A DNA stretch of 64,000 nucleotides from Micrasema longulum (GCA_022494885.1 JAGVSM010001417.1:124001-188000), one strand, 5' to 3'; shown: positions 43,765 through 54,900, numbered from the stretch's first letter. Notes: a model not told the origin generated them from the sequence alone. Program-made: numbers and translations.

Positions 43765-44130
43765 TTTGGAAGTAAAAACTCAGAACTAATAAAAAATTTC
43801 CGCTAAGTTTACAAAGTTAGTAAAGAAAATATATAACAAATTAAATAAGTACATATAAGTTTATACAAATAAAAATGTTATTTTCATGCACTCGTAAATA
43901 TTTTTCAACAATCATTTATTTTTTATTTTTTAGAACAGTAAGTTATTGTAAATTGGGCGGGATTGGGACAAGGATGCTTGAAAACAGGATAAGGAGGGGA
44001 AGGAAGATGTACTTATTTATTATTATAATGTCTAACAAGTTACATAATGCATTTTTAGTGTAAATTTTAAATCCGACAGAGTGATGTTTTTGTAATTTAA
44101 AAAAAGCATTTTTAACATACGATCTTTCAC
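43765..44130 (-). repeat. LINE 3' UTR (family C)
   Basis: ACTCAGAACTAATAAAAAAT, AAATTGGGCGGGATTGGGAC, ATGTCTAACAAGTTACATAA and ATCCGACAGAGTGATG follow the order of 16,940-17,230. Confidence 0.7.
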
Positions 44131-45264
44131 ATATTGCTTTGTATACATACATATTCGTATTGATTAGTTGAAAAAAAGGTACAAAGATTTTTTTGATGAA
44201 ATCAAAAATAAATTTGAATACGTGATTATCAAAACACTCTTTTAAATTTTTTCAAGGGATGTTGGATATTTTTAATAATTCCAAAGGTTGATTCATACTG
44301 CGTTACCCAACACAATCAAATACCGGGCAGTGTTAAGGTGCGGTCACACCGAGGAATATTTTGGTTGTGGGCGAGTCGCGAGTGGCGGAGTGGAGGACCA
44401 ACACACACTTCAATAATAAATATGCAAATCTCACTGGGGCGAGCCGCGCTAATGTAGATTTCAACTTGTCACAGAAGGACAATGCGATGTCGGTATAAAA
44501 CTATACATAAATGAAGCTTGTAAAAAGCGCTTAACAGACGCAAATGTGAAAGTAGCCTTATTCTGGAAACAAAAGCTGTGAAATATGAACAAAGATAAAA
44601 ACAATACTTTTATTTACTGAATTTTTCAACAGAGATAAAGAACCTTCTAAATGAAAAAAACATGGAGAAATTAAGGAAAAGAGGTTTGTCGTTTCTAAAC
44701 AGCATTGATCCGCCTTAATTATTGTTCTGACCAACTCAAGATTAAATCTATATATACCTACCTGTCCTCCCCATTTTCTAGCGCACTCCACGTAACAATA
44801 ATTGTAGGTATGAGTGCCGGTAACAACAACATTAAAATTGTAGTACTAATCAAACCTCAACCAAGTGAAGTGCTTAACAAATCTTTCATCAAGCGAGCTG
44901 TGCCAGCGTCCATTTAGACCGCCAGCACCATAAAAGGTGTGCCAGCTTCACCAGTCAGGTTCTAGCACACGTCACGCCTCATCAGCGGGTTAGTGAATTT
45001 GCGCAACCTTCCTTCCCTAACAATACAGTCCACTCTAAATTTTCCTCCTCCTAGGACGAAGTATTCTTCATACCTCGTCCACTCATTTACACTAGTTACA
45101 AAATACTGTTAAAATTTCTAAAAAACATACTGTAGAAATGAAATATTCACAAGCAAAATAAATTTTTTAAATACATTTTGAAAACCTAATTCCATTAAAA
45201 CAGGTTGAACTAAAATTGATGTATTTTTATTTTTAAAACGATTATTGCAGGCATAATTTAACCA
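44131..45264. other. Unrecognised stretch
   Basis: GC-richer segments at 44,335-44,460 and 44,880-45,090 have no frame or repeat partner that I can support. Confidence 0.35.
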
Positions 45265-45510
45265 AAATTTTAATTCGAGGGTTTTGAATCACAAGGGGGG
45301 GAGGGTAGCTACAAAAACACAAATTTTGAGTTGAGCTTAGTTTGAATGATATTTTGAGGGGTTTAGGATCACAAGAAAGTAACTACAAAAATATGGGTTT
45401 TAATCGTATGAAACTCAGACAATATGATTATGGTACTACTAAAACTGAGCTTACCTCACAGTTCGAATTTTTGTAGTTTACTTTATGTGATCCTAAGCCC
45501 TCAAATAATG
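45265..45510. repeat. Foldback with a third direct copy of its arm
   Basis: 45,352-45,400 (TTTGAGGGGTTTAGGATCAC, GTAACTACAAAAAT) is complementary to 45,462-45,506 (ATTTTTGTAGTTTAC, GTGATCCTAAGCCCTCAAA). A looser direct copy lies at 45,278-45,325. Confidence 0.65.
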
Positions 45511-45599
45511 TGATTTTTTTTACAATTATTTTTATTTAAATCATTATGTAATCTTTTTTTTAAATGATTTATCTTATAAATATGAGTACCTACACTGTA

Positions 45600-45830
45600 C
45601 CAGAGTTAGCCTAAATTTCAAAAGGCGTAATCTGCCTATCTAAAAGTAATCATAATTTTTTTATTAATACATGTTTTATCAAGAATACCTAATAAAATTA
45701 TTGTTATTATCTAATGTTCAATATCTTTACTTTTTTAAATGGCTAGATTTTAAAAGAACGGCGTTTTAAAATGGCGAATTCGTATGATTCATTCGACAGA
45801 GTCTTGACGAAGTGACGACCACGTTTTAAA
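45600..45830. repeat. Repeat shared with 25,360-25,580
   Basis: Same ordered blocks as its partner. This copy is longer in the middle. Confidence 0.55.
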
Positions 45831-46349
45831 ATCTGCGGACATTAAAAAGTCAATAAGTGATTAAATAGGTATTTACATTTTTTAACATTGGTTGTAAAAA
45901 TTTCGGCGTCCAAATCAAAACGGCTGAAAAAACCTATCGGATAACAGCAAAAATCATAAAAAATTAACAACAATGTGTTTGTACGTTTGCTTACGATAAA
46001 TTTCTGATTAAAACCACCAAAAACAGGTTAAAAATAAACAGAAGCGCTTTTTTAAAAAGATTTTAAGCATTTCTTAGAATCATTTTTTCACCTTGGCTCT
46101 TTTTTGTATTTTTTTATTTAATCCACGGGTCCGATGATAATCTTTGACCATGGAGGACATTATTATAAAGTTTTTTAGGTATTTCTACCGCCCTATTCTA
46201 TTGTTAGGGATTGCATCCCTTGCGTGAGTAATGGTTGGACCTTACCCGGGGATAAACTGCAGATTCTTTTGTATTTTACACGGTCACTCTCGTCCGAATA
46301 TAAGTATACCAGAGTTAAAGAAAGTTGGCAACGTGGCTGCTTTTCTTTT
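45831..46349. other. Nothing recognised
   Basis: A GC-richer part at 46,180-46,330 has no partner. Confidence 0.35.
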
Positions 46350-46745
46350 TATTTTTTTATTTGAAGGACTTATGCAGTCCACATTCTAACGATGGTAAAT
46401 ACAATTTCTTATAATAAATATAGGTTCTAATAAAATAAAATACAACTAAATAAAATTAAATCTAGGACAAAAAAAAAAAAATTATTACCTCAAGACCAGA
46501 TCCGGTCTATCTTGTGAGTTTTTTAAATCTATAAAGACTTACACCAAAAAAGTCCAGATCTTGTCTCGAGTTTACAATACGACACAATCGAGACATTGGT
46601 GAATGCAAGCCATAATTTGTGCTGTGTTGATCAAGAAACAGCACATTATTATTTCGCAACCGGCGGATTGAAACATTGAATGCCACTTGTTCCAGTAACG
46701 ATGGTACATTAATTAAGCCATTCAGTAAATTAAACATTAATATTG
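46350..46745 (-). pseudogene. LINE ORF2 C-terminus and 3' UTR (family B), best copy
   Basis: A 76-residue open frame (46,737-46,507) reads MFNLLNGLINVPSLLEQVAF, then NNVLFLDQHSTNYGLHSPMS, then RLCRIVNSRQDLDFFGVSLY and a stop. This is the complete jockey-type C-terminal block. The UTR ends at TTTATTTGAAGGACTTATGC on plus. It serves as reference for the copies at 7.8, 18.1 and 38.0 kb. Confidence 0.82.
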
Positions 46746-47034
46746 ATATTTTTTATTTATCATGTAGTTTATTTACTGTAAACCGTTTTTCAGAAATTTT
46801 TGAATGCAGTGTTCATTAGAGACGTGTTAAAATAAAAATGGCATTCTCCACATTTTTCCGTTTTAGATAATTTATTATTTTAGTTAATTATTGTTACCAT
46901 AAGTAACTCTCTGTGTATATGTAATCAGTAAATTATTTACTATACAATATAAAATAACTATAAAAAAAACAGTACAAATGATGTTTAGGGCTGTCAATCA
47001 AAACGGAGAGTAGAGATGTTTAAATTATAAATTA

Positions 47035-47335
47035 GAGGCACTATATGGCAAACCTAGCATTGGACAATTCATAAAAATAAGCTTACAATGGTTGGGCCAT
47101 GTGCAGAGAATAAATGATAATCGTATCCCTGAAAGTCCTTTAAACCACTCCGGAAGGCAGACAAAGCAGAGGCAGACCAAATATTAAGTTGGCTACATAA
47201 TATGGAAAGTGACATGAGAATAATTGGTCTGACGAAGTAGAGAAGAGCCGCAGGGTGCAGGGAAGGATGGAGATAGATTCTGGAGGATGCAAGGGCCACA
47301 ATGGGCTGTAGCGCTACTGATGATGATTAAATTAT
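47035..47335 (+). pseudogene. LINE ORF2 C-terminus (family H)
   Basis: Encodes KISLQWLGHVQRINDNRIPE, then a shifted remnant of a basic segment and WRMQGPQWAVAL near the end. The I...L.WLGHV.RM.D.R.P motif is the common end of RTE-like and related ORF2 proteins. A GATGATGATTAAA tail follows. Frameshifts are present. Confidence 0.65.
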
Positions 47336-48455
47336 GGAAATGATATTGCCATTTATAGTTCGAAACCTTTGCAGTATTCAAAAATATATTTTTAAAAATC
47401 CATTGCAACAAGCTAGGAAGCCATTGGGCTTGTTGGCACAGTTGTGAATTACAACACAGAACACCCAAGCTTGAGAAAAATCACATTTATTTTTTGAGTT
47501 CTTACCGGAATTGGACCACTTGTTAAACCTGAGGACGTGAAAGAACTTGCCTTTTACCTTATAGCCCGATACTTTACGGATCTGGGTTTAGAGGGAGAGA
47601 TTTAGCAAAATGTAAACTCTCGCCTTTCACTGAGTAGCCAGGATATTTAAGGGCCTTGACTTGGAGAGCGAGAATTATTTACAGGACCCGTCACAATAGA
47701 TTTTCACAGGTTGCAGTTATGTCGGGAGCACTGAACACTGACCGTCACCTCTAAGAATAAGAATATGCTGGTTTAAATGGCATATTTGAACTGCTATATT
47801 TCTTCGTTCGTACGCTAAAAAAAAGATTGGATGCCATTAGTTTGGCAATATGCTGGCCAATGTACAAAGAAATTATAAAAATATGAATATGTAAAGGATA
47901 CAATAAAAAATAAAATGAAAAATTTATGACGGGTGTTAATGTGTCTCACACGGAAATGTGGTAATTAATTAAGTTGTTTCTGCCAACTTATTAAGATCCA
48001 ACTATAAAATTTTCGGAAACGTAGGCAGGTACTATCTCACCTGTCTAAAATGGAATGAATTGACCTTTTCCGTGTGTCCAAATTCAAGGACGACCCACAC
48101 CTTCATTTCATCCTTGGAAAGTCCTGTCCACGATTATGAATAAGGGTCTTTTGATATATGAAACTCTATAGGCTCGATTTTAAAGATTGGAGTGATAGAA
48201 CGCGTTCGGAATTTAAATTGAATTCGTCCAATCAGGGACATCTCGGACTTTTAAAATGGCCAAACGAAGCCATAATGGCGCGCGTGATTATTTTGACAAA
48301 GATGGATAAAAAATACATGGGAGATTTATGAGAAAAATATTTATTGATGAATTTCGATCAATTTGAATTTTGAAATAAATGGAACTGATTTTTATTTTAG
48401 AAAAGACGATTTCTCGTGAAAAGATTAAGAATATTATTTATTAAATTTCCAAACA
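47336..48455. other. Unrecognised stretch
   Basis: Parts at 47,500-47,780 and 47,980-48,300 have near-balanced base composition yet no long frame and no repeat partner in the window. They may be single-copy or an element not otherwise present here. Confidence 0.35.
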
Positions 48456-48459
48456 TATC

Positions 48460-48510
48460 TTATGGTGCATAGGGCTCTACGATTGGTATAACGTGAATAA
48501 CTTTTAAAAT
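48460..48510 (-). repeat. SINE-G 3' fragment
   Basis: TTATGGTGCATAGGGCTCTA, then GATTGGTATAAC. Confidence 0.45.
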
Positions 48511-48804
48511 AAACAAACACTTCGATATAAATTATGTGTAATTGTTTTAAAACACATATTTTTGTGGAGTGAACGTGAAGTACAAGAATTTTTAGAGCTT
48601 ATGGCTAGATTTAAAAAAATACAAATATTCAAGATGTTATTATTTACTCAAATATTTCAATTTTAACACCATATCTTCAGTCGTGTGCTTGAAAAGTGAG
48701 AATCAAGTTATGGAAAGTGGAATTCTATGGACCGTAATTTGATCTGTGAGTCCACAACACTACCACGGAACCAATACTGTAACCACCTATTTTAAGTGTT
48801 CACT

Positions 48805-49145
48805 TTAGCATTCTGCCGATGTTCAAATATTCATTTCTCCTTAGTTCATCCATCTACTGACATCTGTGTAGTAAAAGACTTGAAACCTTTATTTATATGG
48901 GTAAAATCTATATTTTAGGTGTTGCCTAGCAGGTAAAATGGTTTGACTAGATGAATATCACCGTCGTAAATAAAGGTTTTAGCTCTTTTCATCACAAAAG
49001 TCAGCAAATGGAAGAGTAGAGGAAATATGAATCTTCAAACATAGGCAGAATGGCAAATTGTATGCAGTGTGTTTAGTAATCACTTAAACCGGCTAGTGAT
49101 GGATCATTAGCCCTGGAAATAACTATAACCTCATACGAATATGCG
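48805..49145. repeat. R1 foldback, both arms
   Basis: A short plus arm (CACTTTAGCATTCTGCC, CATCTACTGACATCTGTG), centre (TTAGGTGTTGCCTAGCAGGT), then a minus arm (CAAACATAGGCAGAATGGC, TGCAGTGTGTTTAGTAA). Confidence 0.7.
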
Positions 49146-49451
49146 TGTAAGATACAAACATATTGTTGTAGAATTAGATATTGTTTTAATTATTACCATA
49201 AAATTATTCTAGTCAAAAATAACAAAATAATGATTTATCCGGATTCGGAGCACAAATATAGTTCACATAATGAGTTTATTTTAATATGTAGTGCTTATTT
49301 GCTTTCAAATTCCCTTCTCCAAAATGTTCCCTATCAAATATCTTTTGTCAATAGTATATTAATATAGTTTTTAATGAAGATACTTCTTAAATATAATAAA
49401 TAATAAAAAAAATCTATATTTATTAAAACATAAACAGAACCAATAAACTAT

Positions 49452-49775
49452 CACGCAGTTTCCCCGTAGGGATAAACAGAGTATATATAACACCAAATAG
49501 CAATCTTTGCATACATACTTAGTTTCCTTCACATTCATACATACAACTTCTCATGCATGCGCGCCGAAAATTCCGACATTTGAGATGTCCATCATCAAGT
49601 ATTTGTTAGATTTTGTGATGCCATGTCTTTGTCGGTCTTCCTCGTTTTCTGCATCCATTAACATTTGCATCATAAATCTTTATAGTCGATCTTTCGTCAT
49701 CCGTTTGCTCTACATGTCCAAACCAACGGAGAACTACTTTCTTGGTTTTGTCAAAAATGCTTATCTCATCCTTTT
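49452..49775 (-). pseudogene. LINE family A ORF2 C-terminus
   Basis: Minus strand carries FGHVEQ...NDERS, RGRPTKTWHHKI, LDDGHLKCRNFRRAC-like coding and the YPYGETA end at 49,452, with frameshifts. The plus-strand 136-codon frame here is an antisense shadow. Confidence 0.7.
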
Positions 49776-51005
49776 TTCATTATTTATTCTGTCGTTTCAA
49801 CAAAACTATATTCATACACATATTTATGAATACTTACATATTATAAAAAAACATACTTTTATTATGATGAAAAAAAACCGTGACTTAAATTTCCGAGAAA
49901 AGAAATTCAACCATTAAAACTTTAATCTGGTCAGCTTATCAAGTTTAATTTTACCTTTAAAATACGTGACAATATTTGTAACATGAAAGTTGAAAAAGAA
50001 ATAAAAAGGTTTCATTGAAAACTATATCAGATTTATATACATTTAAACCGGTCAACACTTTTTTACTACGTACCTCTTGTTATTTTCATTTTTGGAGGAT
50101 TTCATTTATCACGTATTTAAGCATTCGTACACTATCCAGACGAAAACACAAAATTAATCATAATAGTTGTTAAGATAAAATGCTTTTATCAAAAAAGCTG
50201 TTTGTTAAAATGCTGAAAAATATTAATTAGGGAATTTTTTTAATTTTTTAATGCGGTGTCAGTGTGCTAGGAAAATTCTTGCTTTGTACGTAATTTTTAA
50301 AAAATATTAACATTAACCCAAAAATGACTTTCTGGTAAGAATATGGTGTTTTCAAGATTTTTTATTATTTTTAATTTTAAATAAAAAAAAAAATTACAAC
50401 GAAGAAATTAATATTTTTTTTATGCAACGTCGGATAAATTTTCTTCAAGGGTTTTAAATATGCTTATTTTGAATTACCCGAAAACAAGACGTTTCGCGCA
50501 CTGTGGGAAAAGCGGCATGAATGACGTTTTAGTTCCAAGCTTGTACAAAATGTTTATTAGAAGCGCAGTCGGTGGTTATAATGCGTGACGTCAAAATGAC
50601 GTGATGCCGACTGCGAGCCGTTTTGTATTTGCTCATTTTTAAACCCGAAAATAATAAATGAAAACATGTTTTATATACATTGATTGTTATATAATTAGAA
50701 TCGTTAAAATCCGCTTTAAATTTATATTGTGTTTTTGACATTATTTCCGACTTGTAAAAATGCCCTATTGCAACACCATTTCTTACTGAGACTTACAAAT
50801 TAGTTGTCCTAGGTTTGAGCTCCGCACTATTACCGTTTAATTCCTGTTTTTAGCACATTTATTACGACTTTCATAAAATGGCTTAAAAATGTAATAATTT
50901 CATTCGTAAACATCCAAAAAAAATTCAAATATAAACATTAAGTTAAAACTGTGCATTAGAATTTAAAGATAGGAAGGTACTAATATAACTTACTATATAT
51001 ACACA
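49776..51005. other. Nothing firmly recognised
   Basis: AT-rich. AAACCGGTCAACAC at 50,044 lacks a helix II and core and is not called a ribozyme. Confidence 0.35.
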
Positions 51006-51452
51006 AAAACACGGTGCAGCGCCCTAGCGCCTATAGTGAACACGGTCGACTAAACTGTATGAAAAAATACGCCAGTTAGCAGAGGCGAATTCTCCACATT
51101 ATCGATTACGCGCAGCTTACTTTTATATTTGACTATCAGCAATAAAAAAATATTTTATTTCTGATTATGGGAAAATAAACAAGGTTATCCTTATTTATTA
51201 TAAAATAACGTAACCGTTTATAATTTCCTCAAAATATATATAAACATCCAATAACACACCCAGTGCCTAGCCCGTTCCCGGTGGGAGAAAGAAACTAGCC
51301 AATTACTGGAGCTTATTTCTCTACACAAAGTGTAAACTGTATTTTAACATCTCAAAACTCAGAAGGTATATTTATCTTCCTGAGTTCACTCGCAGATTAC
51401 GAATATAATTAGAATCTTCTCTATTTGGAGAGTAGCATTTCGAACGTTATTT

Positions 51453-51496
51453 CTACCGACCGGTTTCAAAGCTATACAAGCTTCTTTACCAAGGTA
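51453..51496 (-). ncRNA. Degenerate hammerhead motif, family c left
   Basis: Minus: helix I UACC, core UUGGUAA (three transitions from CUGAUGA), extra A, helix II AAGCU/AGCUU with loop UGUAU, GAAA, ACCGGU, C, then GGUA pairing with helix I. All stems are kept; the core is broken. Confidence 0.6.
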
Positions 51497-51680
51497 TACT
51501 TAACCAATGAATTAATGCTGCGTATGAAGCAAATAAATCAAAGACTTGATAAAATAAAATAGGATAGATTTTTTTTTTTTTTAAATTGAATCGGCATTCA
51601 CTTCGTAACACTTCATTATAAATTATTATGATAATAAAACTTTGTTATCAGTGTTACACAATTTTATTCTTTTACAAGAA

Positions 51681-51723
51681 CACAACTATAGTTTCGGGAG
51701 AGCACTCCTCCCATCAACGGGTG
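51681..51723 (-). ncRNA. Hammerhead-like motif, family e left arm
   Basis: Minus: CAC, core CCGUUGA, extra U, helix II GGGAG/CUCCC with seven-base loop, GAAA, palindrome ACUAUAGU, U, GUG. Core bases 4 and 6 differ from consensus. Confidence 0.6.
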
Positions 51724-51857
51724 ATATAAAACTAATTTAATAAACACAGAATATTGTTCACAATGTCATCATGTTTCACTGATTAATCTGTTGATTTTTT
51801 GTTTAGATTCGATGACCTTGTGAACAATATTCTGTGTTTATTATATTAGTTTTATAT

Positions 51858-51900
51858 CACCCGTCGATGGGAGGAGTGCTCTCCCGAAACTATAGTTGTG
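51858..51900 (+). ncRNA. Hammerhead-like motif, family e right arm
   Basis: CAC, core CCGUCGA, extra U, helix II GGGAG/CUCCC, GAAA (51,886-51,889), ACUAUAGU, U, GUG. The same two core changes as the left arm, so they predate the duplication. Confidence 0.6.
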
Positions 51901-51984
51901 TTCTTGTAAAAGAATAAAATTATGTAACACTTATAACAAAGTTTTATTTTCATAATAATTTAGGATAGAATTCATTAGTTAAGT

Positions 51985-52030
51985 ATATCTTGAAGAGGAA
52001 GCTTGTATAGCTTTGAAACCGGTCAGTAAA
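51985..52030 (+). ncRNA. Degenerate hammerhead motif, family c right
   Basis: Core UUGAAGA (C3 to U), extra G, helix II GAAGCU/AGCUUU (51,998-52,014), GAAA (52,015-52,018), ACCGGU, C52,024, AGUA with a partly mismatched helix I. Confidence 0.6.
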
Positions 52031-52214
52031 AAAAGTATAAAAAATAAGTGGTTAAAAAAACAAAGCTGTTTTTATTTATTTTATTACAAAGAATAACAAC
52101 AAAGTTATCGCTTTTAATATAAAAAATGAAAAATTATCCATTTCACCATACTCGTTACCTAGCCGGTGTGGTATAAGTATTGGTAAATCGAAATAATATT
52201 TACTTTCTGTTTTC

Positions 52215-52315
52215 TCAAATCAAATGGCTTGGGTAGGTAAGAAGATATCGCCTTAAGGCAATATATCCGCCCTTATGCATGTTAACTGTAAATAAAGTGT
52301 TTAAATAAATAATAC
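52215..52315 (+). repeat. LINE 3' end (family G)
   Basis: GGTAAGAAGATATCGCCTTA, AGGCAATATATCCGCCCTTA, TGCATG and an AATAAA end with (TAAA)n tail. Confidence 0.65.
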
Positions 52316-52574
52316 AGCAGCGATTGTACAAATTAGCTCGAGTTCCCATGTGGACGTGTGTGGACGCCACCGAGATAAATAATGAAGTTATCATGTCCAG
52401 GGAATCTGGCAGAGCTCAAGTGGCCAAACCATTAGGGACGTGTCATGGGATGGCCGGCTGTTAAAGAAGAAGCATGCTCACAGGTAACTCCAGGTAACAA
52501 TGCTAGATGTGCTGATAAATCAGGTGGAGGAAAAATAGATACGTGGGAACTGTGGTGTTCAACGTTGCTCTTCC
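52316..52574. other. Balanced-composition stretch, nothing recognised
   Basis: No frame or repeat partner. It could be the 5' flank of the SINE. Confidence 0.3.
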
Positions 52575-52720
52575 GCGCTGCGGTGTAGTGGTAACAAGCA
52601 CAACTAAAGATTACTTACAACGCATGATCCAGGGCTCAATTGCAGATAGTGATGCAGAAAGCAGCCAGCCATAGAAAAGTGAAACTGAGATAATAGCACT
52701 TTTGTGGATAAGTGAATAAT
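52575..52720 (+). repeat. tRNA-like SINE (family X)
   Basis: CGCTGCGGTGTAGTGGTAAC (A box) and GATCCAGGGCTCAATTGCAG (degenerate B box), then GATGCAGAAAGCAGCCAGCC and GAAAAGTGAAACTGAGATAA. The body recurs inverted at 54,822-54,895. Confidence 0.55.
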
Positions 52721-53159
52721 CAAATTTACAAAAAACAGTTGGAATGTTTTTTACTTTGACAAATGATAAATTATGCATACATTCGATTTTTTTTAATTAT
52801 AAATAAGAATTCATTTATGTATTTTACCAGTTTTAACGACTTTTAAAGTCTTGCGGGACCACACAACCTCAAATATGAATTTTGCCGAAAATAGCCAAAT
52901 CTTATATTGAATGATACCTCATTCGAACTTAGAATGTATAAGGTGACATTCTAAGTTAAAACATGTTATTTGAAATACAGGTATTTTTTGATTAATCTAT
53001 TTATTAAATTAAATTACTTGTGTATTTATCCACTTCAATTTATTTGATAGATCTATATTTCTGGAGGCACAACTCTATTTTCAGAAAGTGATTATTACAG
53101 TTTTTTGTACTAAAGCGGCCTAGTTGTTTTTGACAGAACGTAAAATTGACGTTACTGCA

Positions 53160-53285
53160 CCTGTTAAGTAAATAACAGCATTTATCGATACTATTCCTGG
53201 CCGATTACCTTTCGTTTCCATCCTTCCTTTGACCCATCCTTATGGTACCTACCCAACATCAAGATAGAAGATATTCAAAATTAGA
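53160..53285. repeat. Second copy of the 125-bp repeat at 725-850
   Basis: Same orientation, only a few differences. Flanks are unrelated. Confidence 0.7.
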
Positions 53286-53452
53286 AGATTCGGATTTAGA
53301 ACAAAAACAAAACAAATTTTTTTACTTGACATAAAATCGGATAAATAGTGGTTGGAATCGTCGCGCGTCGAGGATAACATTGTTATATTAAAGTTCATTT
53401 GTGATCTAGTGCCAGAAATTGAAGAACATTCAGATCATATTCAGATCATAAT

Positions 53453-53650
53453 GGCGGCCTCCGTGGTGTAGTGGTCAAGACGCTAGACTCACACATGGAA
53501 GGTTCCGGGTTCGATTCCCGGTGAGAACACAAAAATTAAATGTGATTTGTCTCAAGCCTGGGTGTTCTGTGATGTAATTCACCACTGTAATTGGGCTTCC
53601 TGGCCTGTTGTGGTGCAAAAAAAAATACAAAAAATACAAAAAAAGATATT
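53453..53650 (+). repeat. tRNA-Val-like SINE (SINE-V), full copy
   Basis: Head: CTCCGTGGTGTAGTGGTCAA (A box), GGTTCCGGGTTCGATTCCCG (B box). The 34-36 position reads CAC in the aligned arm of the 62.45-kb copy, so a tRNA-Val origin is likely. The body has TCAAGCCTGGGTGTTCTG and GGGCTTCCTGGCCTGTTG, then an (AATACAAAA)n tail. Transcription would be by RNA polymerase III. Confidence 0.8.
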
Positions 53651-54344
53651 AAAGGTAGGTATCCACTCCATGTACCTATTCCTTTCTCAAATATTTCCCA
53701 ATTCACAAAACTGAATGAAATTCGTCTTTCATTTACAGTCCGCCTTTTCGTTAACAGCACCTTATAACACCAATATTTCTTTATTTCTTTATTGTGGACA
53801 GGCTGCTTTCTGCATAACAACGTTAAATTCTATGTTGTGCTAAAAGCAGTCAGGTCGCTTTCATACATAAAACTATAATAATTTCCTTTTGGAAATAGTG
53901 TTAAAAGTACTTAAATTTTATAAATTCATTGATTTTATAAAAAAAATACGTTTTAGTGCAGAATGTCACCTCACACATTCAATGTCCGAATAAGGTGTTG
54001 TTCAGTATTAGATTTGGCTGGTTTTTTTGCAAAATCTGGATTCAAGGTTGTGTGGTCTGCCAGACTTAAAAAATCCCCAAAATTTATTTTAAAGTTATTA
54101 TAACTTGAAAAGTGATTCATTACAGTCAGTACCCTTAAATAAGTATAAAATAATATGTTTAATAAATAATGATACAACATAAAGTATTGTACATCAGAGT
54201 TTAATGCTAATCTTAGGTTGTGTGGTCAACCGGACTTTGAAAATCATGAAAACTGGTCAAATACATAATCCAATTAATTTTTGTTTTTTAAAACAACTTG
54301 AATATGCATTATTTATTGTTTGTCAAAGAAAAAAATATTTCAAC
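53651..54344. other. Mostly unrecognised; short SINE-X piece
   Basis: CAGGCTGCTTTCTGCATAAC at 53,799 resembles the inverted SINE-X body. Confidence 0.35.
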
Positions 54345-54815
54345 GGTTGTGTTTTATTTTATTTGGGAAATCAACCGTTCTACATACATTTTTATAGTTA
54401 ACAAACAGATATAGTGTATAAACTCAGAACTAATAAAAGATTTCCTATAGATAAGTTTACAAAGTTAGTAAAGAAAATAAATTACATATTAAATAAGTAC
54501 ATATAAGTTTATACATATAAAAATGTTATTTTTATTTACTCAATAATCAAAGATTTTAAAAATATTTATTTTAAGAACATTAAGTTACTGTAAATTGGGC
54601 GGGATAAGGACAAAAATGCTTGAAGAGAGGATAAGGAGGGGGGAGGGGAGATGTACATATTTATTATTATAATGTCTACTAAGTTACATAATACATTTTT
54701 AGTGTAAATTTTAAATCTGACAGAGTGATGTTTGTGTAATCCATATTTTTAAATTTTGTATTGTACATTGAAAAAGTCCTACGAAAAAAAGCATTTTTAA
54801 CATACGATATTTTGT
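54345..54815 (-). repeat. LINE 3' UTR (family C)
   Basis: TTATTTGGGAAATCAACCGT, AAATTGGGCGGGATAAGGAC, TGCTTGAAGAGAGGATAAGG, ATAATGTCTACTAAGTTACA and GAAAAAGTCCTACGAAAAAA correspond to 16,880-17,275. The coding end is just lost. Confidence 0.75.
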
Positions 54816-54821
54816 GTTGAT

Positions 54822-54900
54822 TTGACAAAAGAGCTATTATGTCTGTTTCACTTTTCAATGGCTGACTGCTTTCTGCATAACTACGTTCTATTTCCGCCTA
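54822..54900 (-). repeat. SINE-X 3' body
   Basis: TATTATGTCTGTTTCACTTT and GGCTGACTGCTTTCTGCATA are the complement of 52,660-52,715. Confidence 0.55.

Larger units (their letters stand above)
51569..51960 (-). mobile_element. 392-bp palindromic hammerhead element (family e) with 9-bp target duplication
   Basis: TAGGATAGA flanks it (51,560-51,568 and 51,961-51,969). It begins on plus with 14 T, that is a poly(A) end on minus. It then has two 150-bp arms (51,621-51,770 and 51,811-51,960) that are nearly exact reverse complements around a 40-bp spacer. Each arm holds one hammerhead-like motif and a tail ending GTTTTATT. The poly(A) end and target duplication indicate retroposition of an already palindromic RNA. 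Confidence 0.72.
51010..52090. mobile_element. Inverted pair of family c hammerhead units with a nested palindromic element
   Basis: The left unit (51,453-51,515, minus) and right unit (51,968-52,030, plus) are reverse complements: AATTCATT(G/A)GTTAAGTATA, then AAGCTTGTATAGCTTTGAAA and CCGGTC. A body of about 440 bp lies outside the left unit, homologous to 26,517-26,940. A tail (AATAAGTGGTTAAAAAAACA, AAGCTGTTTTTATT) lies outside the right unit. A 392-bp insertion sits between the two units. Confidence 0.7.

Noticed and set aside
49507..49917. 136-codon plus-strand ORF
   Set aside because: Its first two thirds lie antisense to the LINE A fragment, and the reading is a shadow of that coding sequence.
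50036..50070. AAACCGGTCAACAC as a ribozyme 3' half
   Set aside because: No helix II and no core on the 5' side. A short palindrome match alone is not enough.
53453..53530. tRNA-Val gene
   Set aside because: Acceptor stem pairing is poor and the same body and simple tail recur at 62.45 kb. It is a SINE head.
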